From: Natronomonas salinimetallica
Lineage (GTDB): Archaea; Halobacteriota; Halobacteria; Halobacteriales; Haloarculaceae
Direction of reading: 5' to 3'
DNA: 64,000 bases
NCBI RefSeq assembly: GCF_013839515.1
Contig: NZ_JACDNQ010000003.1
Coordinates: 1-64,000, forward strand
Shown here: piece after piece, positions 1 through 8,621 of the stretch
Layout of the letters: each line of letters opens with the position of its first letter
How positions within the stretch are numbered: the stretch's first letter is position 1
The notes under the pieces: generated by a model
Databases searched by the model: none
Seen by the model: only the letters and a program-made list of their open reading frames with translations
Told to the model about the DNA's origin: nothing
Translations under genes and position numbers: made by a program

Positions 1-96
1 CGTGCTTTTGAGACTCATATCGTGCTTTTGAGACTCATATCGTGCTTTTGAGACTCATATCGTGCTTTTGAGACTCATATCGTGCTTTTGAGACTC
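1..96. repeat. 20-bp tandem repeat, four full copies plus a partial one
   Basis: The unit CGTGCTTTTGAGACTCATAT occurs four times without change at 1-80, and a fifth copy runs to position 96 before it diverges. A degenerate relative lies about 40 bases further on (around 118-137). The array is cut by the window edge, so its real length is unknown. There is no spacer between units, so it is not CRISPR. It lies downstream of the minus-strand PrsW gene. Confidence 0.95.
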
Positions 97-244
97 GTGG
101 CCGGGGTCGTTCACACTCTTGATACTCATTTCGTGACTGTCCTTTCGACATAGCGCTGCCCCCGGCCACGTCGCCGGACATCCGTTCGGGGCGTACACCG
201 CATCCACGGAGTGCGGAAATCCCGAGGGGGGACGTCCGACGGTA

Positions 245-1297
245 TCACCCGTGTGTTTCGGGATCGAACTCCGTCAGCTCCGACTCGACGCTCTCGGCGG
301 TCCTTCGGACGGCCGTGTTCCGCCGGAACGCGGCCTCGTATCGTTTGAGCTTCCGGTAGAGGATATAAAAGAAGACCCCCTGGTAGACGACGACGAACCC
401 GAGGAACAACACGACGATCGGCACGCCGGGCACGAGCAGGCTGACGATTCCGGGAACGATCCCGACGAGAGTGTTGTACGTCGCGTGGATGAACGCTGCG
501 ATGAGCAGTCCCTTCGCGACGATCGGGCCGGCGTTCTCGCGGTTGAACTTCGCCAGCCCGAGATAGTAGCCTGCGAAGGCCGAGTAGACGACGTGGCCCG
601 GCCCCGCCAGTCCGCGAACGGCGGTGATCTGCCCGCCGGCCTCCAGCGTGTCCGCGAACCCGTCGACGAAGCCGATCCCCGTCTGGATCAAAATCGAGGC
701 GGGCGTCTGGAGGTTCTGGGTGATATAGAGGACGTTCTCGATGGCCGCAAAGCCGAGCCCCGCGATAGCCCCATAGACCGCGCCGTCGACGACCGAGTCG
801 AACCGCGAATCACGGTAGGGATACAGCCAGACGGCGAGCAGTTTGACCGACTCCTCGACCGGCCCGACGACGAGATAAAAAAACAGGACGATCCCGAAGA
901 ACGGAAGCAACTGCAAAAACCCGAATACGCTGTTGATGACCGCGGCAAAGCCCGCAAACAGTACCGCGAGGATGAACGTCACGACGAGCAACGACGCCGG
1001 TTCCTTCGTCGTGATGTCCGTCCGATAGATGTACAACGCCAGGACGGCGGCGGGAATGATCGAGAGCACCGCCAGTGCGAGGATGAACGGATCATCGATG
1101 ATGAGCCCCCCGGTACCGCCCGCCACGAAGATGACGAGAAATATCAAGACACCGAGACCGACTAGGAGCCGCCGTCCGGCCCGGACGACGCTGCGGTGGG
1201 TTCGGATCGCCAGCCGATCGAGCGCCGTTCGCGGCTCCCACGAGGCGATATCGTAGAGGTCCTCGTCGTCGGTCCGTGCATCCACCGGATCCTTCAT
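245..1297 (-). CDS. PrsW-family intramembrane metalloprotease
   Basis: Predicted polytopic membrane protease of the PrsW family (CPBP-related glutamic metalloproteases), about 350 residues. After a hydrophilic N-terminus of about 45 residues there are eight or so hydrophobic stretches. The family signature is visible: a PVEESVKLL segment (paired Glu before a Lys), then GLGFAAIENVLY (FxxxEN motif), and later two membrane His residues (GPGHVVYS and AAFIHATYN). The substrate is unknown; the bacterial namesake cleaves an anti-sigma factor, and haloarchaeal members are uncharacterised. I chose the ATG at 1297; an in-frame GTG at 1312 would add five residues. It is divergent from the FAU-1 gene pair across a roughly 175-base region that contains a 33-bp tandem repeat. 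Confidence 0.88.
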   Translation of the reverse strand: MKDPVDARTDDEDLYDIASWEPRTALDRLAIRTHRSVVRAGRRLLVGLGVLIFLVIFVAGGTGGLIIDDPFILALAVLSIIPAAVLALYIYRTDITTKEPASLLVVTFILAVLFAGFAAVINSVFGFLQLLPFFGIVLFFYLVVGPVEESVKLLAVWLYPYRDSRFDSVVDGAVYGAIAGLGFAAIENVLYITQNLQTPASILIQTGIGFVDGFADTLEAGGQITAVRGLAGPGHVVYSAFAGYYLGLAKFNRENAGPIVAKGLLIAAFIHATYNTLVGIVPGIVSLLVPGVPIVVLFLGFVVVYQGVFFYILYRKLKRYEAAFRRNTAVRRTAESVESELTEFDPETHG

Positions 1298-1374
1298 GCA
1301 GGGCTTTCTCACGGCGTGACCCTAACTGTTTGGTCCGCCACATATTCCGCGGCCGGTCCGGGTTCCGGGGTGGC

Positions 1375-1456
1375 GACGGTTTCGGCTCCCGAGCGCCCCG
1401 ATGCCGGGACGGTTTCGGCTCCCGAACGCCCCGATGCCGGGACGTTTTCGATCCCC
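1375..1456. repeat. 33-bp tandem repeat in a divergent intergenic region
   Basis: Two consecutive 33-base units at 1375-1407 and 1408-1440 differ at one position (GAGCG versus GAACG), and a third unit begins at 1441 and fades by about 1456. They sit directly upstream of the small gene at 1474, so they cover the region where its promoter should be. No clear TATA box is visible inside the repeats. Confidence 0.9.
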
Positions 1457-1473
1457 CGCCCCATAGGCCACCC

Positions 1474-1668
1474 ATGTACTTCGATCAACGGACGCGGGCG
1501 GCGATTCGAGCGCTCGGCCTCGATACCGCCGAAACCACCCAAACGTCCGAGCCGACCGCCGACGCGGTCGCTGCCGAGAGCACCCTTTCGGAGCCCGCCG
1601 TCGGATCGACGTTCGGCGCGATGGCCTACGATCGAGCCTGTCCCGCCCACGGCCGTGAGGAGCCATGA
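1474..1668 (+). CDS. small conserved-looking protein coupled to FAU-1 gene
   Basis: A 64-residue ORF starting MYFDQRTRAAIRALGL and ending CPAHGREEP. It overlaps the FAU-1 start by four bases (ATGA), the usual sign of translational coupling. The codons are GC-rich with third-position bias like the neighbours. No domain is recognised; the N-terminus is helical and the rest is Ser/Thr/Ala/Glu-rich. The function is unknown, and the coupling suggests co-expression with the RNA-binding protein downstream. Confidence 0.6.
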   Translation: MYFDQRTRAAIRALGLDTAETTQTSEPTADAVAAESTLSEPAVGSTFGAMAYDRACPAHGREEP

Positions 1669-3068
1669 ACGTCCGGGTTCGCGGGATTTACACGACGGCA
1701 CTCACCGAACTGCTTCGCGAGGACCACGACGTCGTCTCGGCCTCGCCGCCGATACGCGAACGGTTCGGGGAGCCCTTCGACGTCGACGTCGCCGGCGCGA
1801 CCGTCCGGACGACCGACGACCGCGAGGGGATCGCCGTCACCGGGGAGAACGAGGCTGTCTCCGACCTACGCGACCGGCTCGCGGCCATCGGTCGCGACAC
1901 GCTCGCCTGGGACGCGACCGCACCCCCCGGATCGGTCTTCCTCGCCGAGGTGATCGATACTCTCGGCTCGGGGGCGATCGTGGACCTCGGCTCGGTCGAC
2001 GGCACGTCGGTCTCGGGGTTTCTCCCCTACGACCGCGTCGACGGATACGTCGAGGAGGGCGACAGCTATCGGCTACAGGTCGCCGAAGCGGAACCGCCCT
2101 GGAGCGACGACCGCCCGACGCTCGCCCGTGACCTGCGGATCCCGGGCGGACTCGTCGAACTCCGGCGGGGCGACGGCGGACCGATGAGCGAGACCGCCCG
2201 ACTGGCCGACATCCTCCCCGTCGACCCGATCGACGGGTGGACACCGCGATGGTCCCACGCCGCCGACGACGCCTCCCTCGACGCGATGGCCGCGGCCCTC
2301 GATCGAGCCAACGACCGCGCCGAACGCGTGATGTCGGCGATCGCCTCGGCCGAGGGGGAGGGTCCACGCAGGGTTGTCACCCCCGTCTCGGGCGCGTGGC
2401 TGTGGTTCGGCCGCGAGAGCCGCTTCGAACTGGACTCGATCCGCCGCCGGGTCTCGACGACGATGGCCGGCCACCATCGCACGAAGGCCGCGACGGACGC
2501 CGCGAGCTCGGCCGTCGACTTCGTCGAGGCGCTCTGTGGTCCCGCCGCCGAGGACGGCAACGACGAGACCGGCTTCCCCTTCGACGTCGTTACCCGCCAG
2601 TTTGGCCCACAGACGGGCGATTCGGTCGCCATCCGCCACGGTAAACCCGCCGGCCGAACGATCACCCTCGGACGCGGCGAGGTGACGGAGCGCGACCCCG
2701 GAGGCTCGATCACCGTCGAACGCGAGATGTCCGGCGGCGGGACCTACGACGCCATCGGCGTCGAACGAACCGCCGGGGACGTCGCGAGAACCACCTTCGT
2801 CGAGGGGCGGTGGTGGTACGCGACGGTTTATGAAAGTGCGGCGGGCGAGCGGCGTGGTACCTACGTCAACGTCTGCACGCCCGTCGAGATCTTTCCGCGG
2901 GCGGTCCGCTACGTCGACCTCCATGTCGACGTGGTCAAAGGCCCCGACGGCGACGTCCGACGCGTCGACGACGACGAACTCGATGCCGCCGTGGTCGCGG
3001 GGACGGTTCCCGAACCGCTTGCCGCCCGCGCCCGCGAGGTCGCCGCTTCGATCGAGAACGTGTTGTGA
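1665..3068 (+). CDS. FAU-1 family RNA-binding protein / RNase E/G-like
   Basis: A 467-residue protein matching archaeal FAU-1 (AU-rich RNA-binding protein, related to the RNase E/G S1-domain family). An S1-like segment spans about residues 80-155 (PPGSVFLAEVIDTLGSGAIV through the FLPYDRVDGYVEEGD stretch), followed by a central region with a WLWFGRESRFELD motif and a C-terminal DUF402-like domain (about 330-467, containing GRWWYATVYES and ending in a VVKGPDGDVRRVDDDELD segment). FAU-1 is known to bind and cleave AU-rich RNA and has been linked to 5S rRNA precursor processing. Start ATG at 1665 overlaps the preceding stop and has a purine-rich GAGGAG just upstream. Confidence 0.85.
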   Translation: MNVRVRGIYTTALTELLREDHDVVSASPPIRERFGEPFDVDVAGATVRTTDDREGIAVTGENEAVSDLRDRLAAIGRDTLAWDATAPPGSVFLAEVIDTLGSGAIVDLGSVDGTSVSGFLPYDRVDGYVEEGDSYRLQVAEAEPPWSDDRPTLARDLRIPGGLVELRRGDGGPMSETARLADILPVDPIDGWTPRWSHAADDASLDAMAAALDRANDRAERVMSAIASAEGEGPRRVVTPVSGAWLWFGRESRFELDSIRRRVSTTMAGHHRTKAATDAASSAVDFVEALCGPAAEDGNDETGFPFDVVTRQFGPQTGDSVAIRHGKPAGRTITLGRGEVTERDPGGSITVEREMSGGGTYDAIGVERTAGDVARTTFVEGRWWYATVYESAAGERRGTYVNVCTPVEIFPRAVRYVDLHVDVVKGPDGDVRRVDDDELDAAVVAGTVPEPLAARAREVAASIENVL

Positions 3069-3172
3069 TCTGGAACCGTTTCGGCCTTCGAAGCGGGGCT
3101 TCATAGAGCGTATTCTTTCAAACACCGCCACCGAAGAGATCTTAAGACAGACGGCGGTATACCCGACGTACT

Positions 3173-4180
3173 GTGCAGCGACGACATCTCCTCGGTACGG
3201 CAGGCGGGTTGGTCTGTGCCGGGTCCGCGGGCTGTCTCGGGCGGTTCGATACCGACGACGCGGCGACGTCGGTACGAACGATCGAAGTCGAAAGCAGCAT
3301 CAGCGCCGCCGTTTTCAGGTGGGGGATTCGGGAGAACGTCTGGAGCGATCGCGGCATCGATCTGTCCTTCGAGACCGCCCCTTACGGGCGGTACAACCGA
3401 CAGATCGTAGAAGGAGAGGCCGACGTCGGCGCGCCCTCGACGGTCGCACAGCTGCAGCTCATCGACCAGGGGGAGCCGCTGACGTTCGTCGCCCCTCAAC
3501 AGAACATGTTCAACCGGATGTTCGCGCGGGCCGACGATCCGAGCATCGAGGGCCCGACGGATCTCGCGGAAAAAACGCTCGGGCTTCCGGCAGCGCTGAG
3601 TTCGACGACGAGCACCGTCCATCGCGTGCTCATCGAGGACGAGTACGGGTTCGACATCGTCGAGGACACCGCCGACACGCGGGCTGCGGAGCCGCCCGCA
3701 CTCTGGGAGTTCCTCCAGGACGGTGAACTCGACGCCATCTCACAGTTCTCCGGGTTCACGATCAAGGGCATCGCCGACGACAGCGTCGAGACGATCTTCG
3801 ACCCCTACGAGCTGTGGCGCCGCCGGACCGACAGCGGGATCCCGACGACTACGTTCACCGTCCGGCCCGAGTGGCTCTCGGCGCACCGGACCGTCGTCGA
3901 CGATTTCCTCGCCGGCTGGGAGGCGGCTCTCGCATCGTTCGCGGCGAACACGCGAGCGGCGCTCGAGCGGTTCGGCGCCGACGCGGGTATCACGGCGGAC
4001 GAAGACGCCGACGTCGTCGTCGAACTCATGAACGACGGGATCGTCTTCGGCCCCGCCTACTACGACGAGGAGCTAGCCGCCGCCCACTGGTCGTTCTTCG
4101 AGTTGCTCGCCGAGGCCGACGTCGTCGACCTCGGTGATCGAGACGAGACGTTCAGGACCGCCGGGGAACTACGGGAGTGA
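3173..4180 (+). CDS. ABC transporter substrate-binding lipoprotein (NMT1/SsuA-like)
   Basis: A 335-residue solute-binding protein. The N-terminus MQRRHLLGTAGGLVCAGSAG followed by Cys has a twin-arginine motif and a lipobox (Ala-Gly-Cys), so it should be Tat-exported and lipid-anchored, as is usual in haloarchaea. The mature part resembles the NMT1/THI5-SsuA-TauA fold (ISAAVFRWGIRENVW near the start, GEADVGAPSTVAQLQLIDQG, a TDLAEKTLGLP segment). Start is GTG at 3173. It is the first gene of a four-gene uptake operon with two permeases and an ATPase. The ligand cannot be read from sequence: sulfonate, nitrate-like anion or a thiamine pyrimidine precursor are all used by this family. Confidence 0.85.
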   Translation: MQRRHLLGTAGGLVCAGSAGCLGRFDTDDAATSVRTIEVESSISAAVFRWGIRENVWSDRGIDLSFETAPYGRYNRQIVEGEADVGAPSTVAQLQLIDQGEPLTFVAPQQNMFNRMFARADDPSIEGPTDLAEKTLGLPAALSSTTSTVHRVLIEDEYGFDIVEDTADTRAAEPPALWEFLQDGELDAISQFSGFTIKGIADDSVETIFDPYELWRRRTDSGIPTTTFTVRPEWLSAHRTVVDDFLAGWEAALASFAANTRAALERFGADAGITADEDADVVVELMNDGIVFGPAYYDEELAAAHWSFFELLAEADVVDLGDRDETFRTAGELRE

Positions 4181-4257
4181 GATATCGGGACCGATGGGGC
4201 CACATCCTCCGACGGTCGGACGGGTAGGGACGACGACCACCGTTTTCGGGTACACAC

Positions 4258-5082
4258 ATGAGCACTGACGACGACCGTCGTTTCCGATCGCTGCGGACGA
4301 TCACGGCCCCCCGGCCGGCGACGGTCGTCTCGGTCCTCACCGTCCTTGCCGGCTGGCAGCTGTTTTCGACGTTCTTTTCGCCCTATCGGTTTCCCGGACT
4401 GTGGACGCTCGCCGGAAACGTCACGACGGTCCTCTCGGGCGGGACCCGGTTCGATCCGTTCACCCAGTTCGGGGCGACTGTCGCCCGCGTCGCCGTCGGA
4501 TTCGGCCTCTCTATGATGTTTTCGACCATCTGGGGCGTCGCGATGGGGGCTCGCTCGACCCTCGGGGAGTACCTGTCCGGACCGCTTTTCGTCCTCTTGA
4601 CCGTTCCCTCCGTGGTGTGGGCGTTCGTCGGCGTCATCTGGTTCGGTCTGACGGAGTTTCTGGTCCCGGTGTTCGTCGTCACCCTCGTGGTGTTCCCGTA
4701 TCTGACCGTCGTCGTCTGGGAGGGAATGGGGGACGTCGACGAGTCGCTGGTCGAGATGGCGGAGGCCTTCGGCGCGAGCACGGCCGCGACGTGGCGATAC
4801 GTCTATCTTCCCCAACTGCGCCCGCACCTCTTCGGGGCCGCCCGCATCGGGCTCGCGGTCTCTTGGAAACTCGCGCTCGTCGCCGAGGTGTTCGGCTCCG
4901 CGACCGGCGTCGGCGTCGCGGTCAAACACCACTTCGAGACCTTCGAAAACGGGATGGTCCTCGCGTGGGCAGTCCCGATGATGGCCTTGATTTACGGAGC
5001 CGACCGCCTCCTCCGGCGGGTCGAACGCCGCGCGGCCCGCTGGAAGTCCGAGGCGACCGAACGGCAGGGGGCCTTGGAGTGA
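4258..5082 (+). CDS. ABC transporter permease (SsuC/TauC-like), first of two
   Basis: A 274-residue inner-membrane permease with about six transmembrane segments. The EAA loop typical of binding-protein-dependent permeases is present (EMAEAFGASTAATWRYVYLP, residues about 165-184), which docks on the ATPase. It lies 77 bases after the binding-protein gene and overlaps the ATPase gene by four bases (GTGA). With the second permease at 5825 it probably forms a heterodimeric channel. Confidence 0.88.
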   Translation: MSTDDDRRFRSLRTITAPRPATVVSVLTVLAGWQLFSTFFSPYRFPGLWTLAGNVTTVLSGGTRFDPFTQFGATVARVAVGFGLSMMFSTIWGVAMGARSTLGEYLSGPLFVLLTVPSVVWAFVGVIWFGLTEFLVPVFVVTLVVFPYLTVVVWEGMGDVDESLVEMAEAFGASTAATWRYVYLPQLRPHLFGAARIGLAVSWKLALVAEVFGSATGVGVAVKHHFETFENGMVLAWAVPMMALIYGADRLLRRVERRAARWKSEATERQGALE

Positions 5083-5828
5083 CTCGCCTTCGGATCAACG
5101 GCGCAACGAAACGCTTCGAGGGGGTGGACGGACCCCTCACCGTCTTCGAGGGGTTGGATCTCGTCATCGGCGACGGCGAGTTCGTCACCGTCATGGGGCC
5201 CTCCGGCTGTGGGAAGACGACGCTTTTGAACGCGGTCGCGGGGGTCGTCGACCTCGACACTGGAACGATCGAGTTCGGCGGTGAGCCGGTCGAACCGGGC
5301 GCGTTCCCGTTCGGCTACGTCTTCCAGGAGCCGCGCCTGCTGGAGTGGCGCACCGCCGGACAGAACATCGCGTTCGCCCTCGAGGCAGCCGGCGTCGACG
5401 CGTCCGAGCACGACCGTCGGATCCGGACGTGGCTCGAGCGGGTCGGCCTCGCCGACGAACGGGACAGCTACCCCCGGCAGCTCTCGGGCGGCCAACGCCA
5501 GCGCGTCGGCCTCGCGCGCGCGCTCGCGGTCGGTCCGGAGCTTCTGTTGATGGACGAGCCGTTCTCCTCGCTGGACGCGGTGACCGCACGGAACGCCCGA
5601 CGGAACCTGCTCGACCTCTGGGCGGACACCGGCGCGTCGGTGTTTTTCGTCACCCACGACGTCCACGAGGCCGTCGTCCTCTCGGATCGCATCGTGTTCA
5701 TGAACGGGGACGGCGACGTCTTCGAGGCGGTGACCGTCCCACACGACCGCCCTCGGGAGTTCGATGACCCCGCCCTCCGGGAGACCGAGGCGGAACTGAC
5801 GCGGACGTTCTTCGAGGAACTAGAATGA
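5079..5828 (+). CDS. ABC transporter ATP-binding protein (SsuB/TauB-like)
   Basis: A 249-residue ATPase. Walker A is GPSGCGKTT (about residues 41-49), the Q-loop lies in GYVFQEPRLLEW, the signature is LSGGQRQR, Walker B is LLLMDEPFSSLD, and the switch His is in VFFVTHDVHEA. The GTG start at 5079 overlaps the permease stop, and its end overlaps the second permease (ATGA). A much longer reading of the same frame to 4401 runs antiparallel through the permease and has no support. Confidence 0.93.
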   Translation: MTRLRINGATKRFEGVDGPLTVFEGLDLVIGDGEFVTVMGPSGCGKTTLLNAVAGVVDLDTGTIEFGGEPVEPGAFPFGYVFQEPRLLEWRTAGQNIAFALEAAGVDASEHDRRIRTWLERVGLADERDSYPRQLSGGQRQRVGLARALAVGPELLLMDEPFSSLDAVTARNARRNLLDLWADTGASVFFVTHDVHEAVVLSDRIVFMNGDGDVFEAVTVPHDRPREFDDPALRETEAELTRTFFEELE

Positions 5829-6562
5829 CCCGCCGTGGCGCCGTCGCGGGCGGGGGATTCCTTCTCCTCTGGACGGTCGCTAGCGCGGCCGCCCCGGCGC
5901 TGTTCCCCGGCCCCCTCGCCGTGGCCGGACGGCTCCCCGACCTCATCGGCCCGGGCCCCGGCGGCGAGGTGTTCGGCCACCTGGGCGCGAGCCTCCTCCG
6001 GGTAGTGCTTGCGACGGCCGTCGGGCTCGCGACCGCGGTTCCGGTCGGCGTCGTCATGGCCGTCGACGACCGGATCGAGACCGGTGTCTCGCTGTGGCTT
6101 CCGTTTTTTATGACGGTTCCGACGCTGGTCGTCGTCCTAGTGGCGATGGTCCTGTTCGGATTCAGCGATCTCTCCGTCGTGGTCGCCGTCGTCGTGGCCG
6201 CGACCCCGTTTGCGACTGTCACGGTATACGAGGGCGCAGCGGACGTCGATCCGGCGCTGCTCACGATGGCCGACGCCTTCGGGGCCGACCGCCGTGCCGT
6301 CCTGCGGGAGATCTATCTGCCGGCCATCCTCCCGTCGGTGTTCGGGAGCGCCCGATACCTGTTGAGTATGGTCTGGAAAGTGGTGGTGCTCGCCGAGACG
6401 TTCGGCATGAATCGGGGGATGGGAGCGCTGTTCCGCTACTGGTTCAATCAGGGAGACCTGACCGCGTTGCTCGCGGCCCTCTCGTGTTTCGTCGCCGTGA
6501 TGGTCGGCCTACAGACCGGGGTAAGCCGGCTGGAACACCGGCTATTCCACTGGCGGGCGTAG
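5825..6562 (+). CDS. ABC transporter permease, second of two
   Basis: A 245-residue permease with about six hydrophobic segments and an EAA-type loop (TMADAFGADRRAVLREIYLP, about residues 149-168). The ATGA overlap with the ATPase gene makes it the last cistron of the operon. Two different permeases flanking one ATPase imply a heterodimeric membrane part. Confidence 0.87.
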   Translation: MTRRGAVAGGGFLLLWTVASAAAPALFPGPLAVAGRLPDLIGPGPGGEVFGHLGASLLRVVLATAVGLATAVPVGVVMAVDDRIETGVSLWLPFFMTVPTLVVVLVAMVLFGFSDLSVVVAVVVAATPFATVTVYEGAADVDPALLTMADAFGADRRAVLREIYLPAILPSVFGSARYLLSMVWKVVVLAETFGMNRGMGALFRYWFNQGDLTALLAALSCFVAVMVGLQTGVSRLEHRLFHWRA

Positions 6563-6587
6563 GGGCCGGACCGACCGGATCGACGCC

Positions 6588-7370
6588 CTACCGCGCGACC
6601 AGCGCCGCCTGCCCGCCCGCGACGAACCCCGCATCGACGTTAACCACGGTCAGGTACGTACACGACTGTAACATCCCCATCAGTGCGGCCTCGCCGTCGC
6701 CGCCGTACCCCGATCCCGTCCCGACCGGGAGGCCGATGACCGGCGACGACACCAGCCCGGCGACGACCGTCGCGAGCGCCCCCTCCCGCCCCGCGGCGAC
6801 GACGACGCAGTCACACGCTTCGAGGGTCTCGCGCTCGCCGAGCAGCCGGTGGACGGCCGAGACCCCGACGTCGTAGACGGTTTCGACGGCACAGCCCATC
6901 TCACCGGCGATCGCGGCCGCCTGCTCGGCGACGGCAATATCGGACGTCCCCGCGGTGACGACGCCGACCCGTCCCCGCTGTTCGGGCGGTTCGTACCCGT
7001 CTGCACGGAGCACGAGCGTCCGGGAGCGCTCGTAAAAATCGTGATCGGCCGCTTCCGTCTCGGCTTCGAGGTCCTCGCGTACGGACGCCGGCACGCCGGT
7101 GAGAACGGCCACGCCGGCCGAGGACAACAGCTCGCGTCCGATCCCGAGTAACTCCTCGTCGGTCTTGCGCTCGGCTTCGACGACCTCCGGGATGCCGGTT
7201 CGCTCACCCTGTCTCGTGTCGACGCGGGCGAAGTCACCGATCCGATGTACACCACTAAGCCGCTCTTTGGCCTCCGAAACGGAGATCTCGCCGCGGTCGA
7301 GCGCCTTCAGGACGGCGTCCGTCCCCGCGTCGGCGTCGGCACGCGTTCTTTCGTTCGAATCGTCGCCCAT
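6588..7370 (-). CDS. larB: LarB-like carboxylase (nickel-pincer cofactor biosynthesis)
   Basis: A 260-residue LarB homologue. LarB carboxylates and hydrolyses nicotinic acid adenine dinucleotide in the first step of nickel-pincer nucleotide synthesis. The N-terminal part has the family's LDRGEISVSEAKERL helix, and the C-terminal PurE/AIR-carboxylase-like domain has VVTAGTSDIAVAEQA, CVVVAAGREGALATVVAGL and the glycine-rich GTGSGYGGDGEAALMGML. Start ATG at 7370. LarC, LarE and a racemase are not in the window, so the complete pathway is not shown here. It lies 31 bases downstream of a nicotinate phosphoribosyltransferase in the same direction, which fits a shared nicotinate nucleotide theme. 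Confidence 0.85.
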   Translation of the reverse strand: MGDDSNERTRADADAGTDAVLKALDRGEISVSEAKERLSGVHRIGDFARVDTRQGERTGIPEVVEAERKTDEELLGIGRELLSSAGVAVLTGVPASVREDLEAETEAADHDFYERSRTLVLRADGYEPPEQRGRVGVVTAGTSDIAVAEQAAAIAGEMGCAVETVYDVGVSAVHRLLGERETLEACDCVVVAAGREGALATVVAGLVSSPVIGLPVGTGSGYGGDGEAALMGMLQSCTYLTVVNVDAGFVAGGQAALVAR

Positions 7371-7401
7371 GCCCCCTGTTCGTTCCCCCCGGGTCCTATG
7401 T

Positions 7402-8541
7402 CTACCGCTCGAAGACACCGCGGCCGGCCAACGGATCGATCGCCGTTCGTGCCCGCTCGCGGGCCGAATCGAGGTCGAACGTCCGGACCACCCGGCCGTT
7501 CTCGACGAGCGGCTCCAGTAGGTCGCTTCCCGCCGCCGTTTCCTCACGCGCGACGACCGTATCCTCGTACCCGTCGCGGTAGACCGTCTTCGCGCCCGGC
7601 TTGACCCCCCGTTTCGTTCGCGGCTCCCCGTCGACCTCGACGATGTTCAACGAGAAATCGACCGGATCGGCGTTGGCGATCGCTCCGCCGACCCCGAAGC
7701 CGTCGGCGACGTCCCGCAGGCGCTCGATCTCCGGGACGCCGATCCCGCCGCTGACCAACACGTCGACGTCCCCACGGCCGCGTTGTCGTAGCGCCCAGCG
7801 GACGTCCTCGACGATGGCTCGCATATCCCCCCGTCTGGACGACGTCGTATCGAGGCGGACACCCTCCAGTGCCTCCCCGAGACAGTCCGCGGCCCGGCCC
7901 GCCTCGTCGGCCTCGTCGCCGAAGGTATCACAGAGCATCACGCGAGGTACGTCCGGATCGAGCGCGTCGTCGAACGCGCTCCAGGCCGCTTCCGACGATC
8001 CCAACGCGATCGCCAGGGCGTGTGGCATCGTTCCGCCGGCCTCGACGCCGATCACCTCTCCCCCGGCCACGTTGCCGATCCCGTCGACGCCGCCGACCAG
8101 AGCGCTCTGCTCGATCATCGCGCCCAGTGCCGGATGCTGCCGGCGGGTCCCGAAACTCAACACGGTTCGATCGCGGGCGGCCGCCCGGACCCGCCACGCG
8201 GCCGACGCGATTCCGGAGGCGTGGGCGAGAAATCCCAGTATCGAGGACTCATACCGGCCGAACGCCCGATACGGTCCTTCGATGCGTAGGACAGGCCCGC
8301 CGGAGATCGCCTCCCCTTCCCGTGGTGCGTACACGTCGATCGGAATCCCTTCGAGGAGCCGTGCGAGATCCCCGAGACCCGCGAGCACGTTCCAGCCGTC
8401 GGGTGCCGACAGCTCCGCGACGACGTCCGGGTCGGTGCCGACGTCCTCGAGTACCTCCTCCGTACGGAGGAAGTACGCTGCCGTCGCCCGTCCCTCATCG
8501 ATCTCGTCCGCAGTGAGTAGGTCGTACGTCCGGTCGGTCAT
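7402..8541 (-). CDS. nicotinate phosphoribosyltransferase-like protein
   Basis: A 379-residue enzyme of the NAPRTase/QAPRTase fold, expected to convert nicotinate and PRPP to nicotinate mononucleotide (NAD salvage). Visible features: VLRIEGPYRAFGRYESSILG (subunit and substrate region), SFGTRRQHPALGAMIE, GTMPHALAIALG, VMLCDTFGDEADE, RLDTTSSRRGD and VSGGIGVPEIERL near the phosphate-binding end. Start chosen at the ATG at 8541 (MTDRTYDLLTADEI); upstream extension is less plausible. It precedes larB and may be co-transcribed with it. Confidence 0.87.
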   Translation of the reverse strand: MTDRTYDLLTADEIDEGRATAAYFLRTEEVLEDVGTDPDVVAELSAPDGWNVLAGLGDLARLLEGIPIDVYAPREGEAISGGPVLRIEGPYRAFGRYESSILGFLAHASGIASAAWRVRAAARDRTVLSFGTRRQHPALGAMIEQSALVGGVDGIGNVAGGEVIGVEAGGTMPHALAIALGSSEAAWSAFDDALDPDVPRVMLCDTFGDEADEAGRAADCLGEALEGVRLDTTSSRRGDMRAIVEDVRWALRQRGRGDVDVLVSGGIGVPEIERLRDVADGFGVGGAIANADPVDFSLNIVEVDGEPRTKRGVKPGAKTVYRDGYEDTVVAREETAAGSDLLEPLVENGRVVRTFDLDSARERARTAIDPLAGRGVFER

Positions 8542-8621
8542 CGGGTCATCGTTTCGGGGGGTCGAATAAGGGTGTTTGGCCCCGCTCTGTGCCCGCCCGC
8601 CGTCGGCGACGGTCCCCTCCG

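Noticed and set aside
1-96. CRISPR array
   Set aside because: Units are contiguous with no spacers, and no cas gene is in the window.
3069-3172. Riboswitch or regulatory RNA before the ABC operon
   Set aside because: Only about 100 bases with no recognisable conserved riboswitch core.
4401-5078. N-terminal extension of the ABC ATPase
   Set aside because: It overlaps the permease in another frame; the GTG at 5079 with stop overlap and the family start agree.
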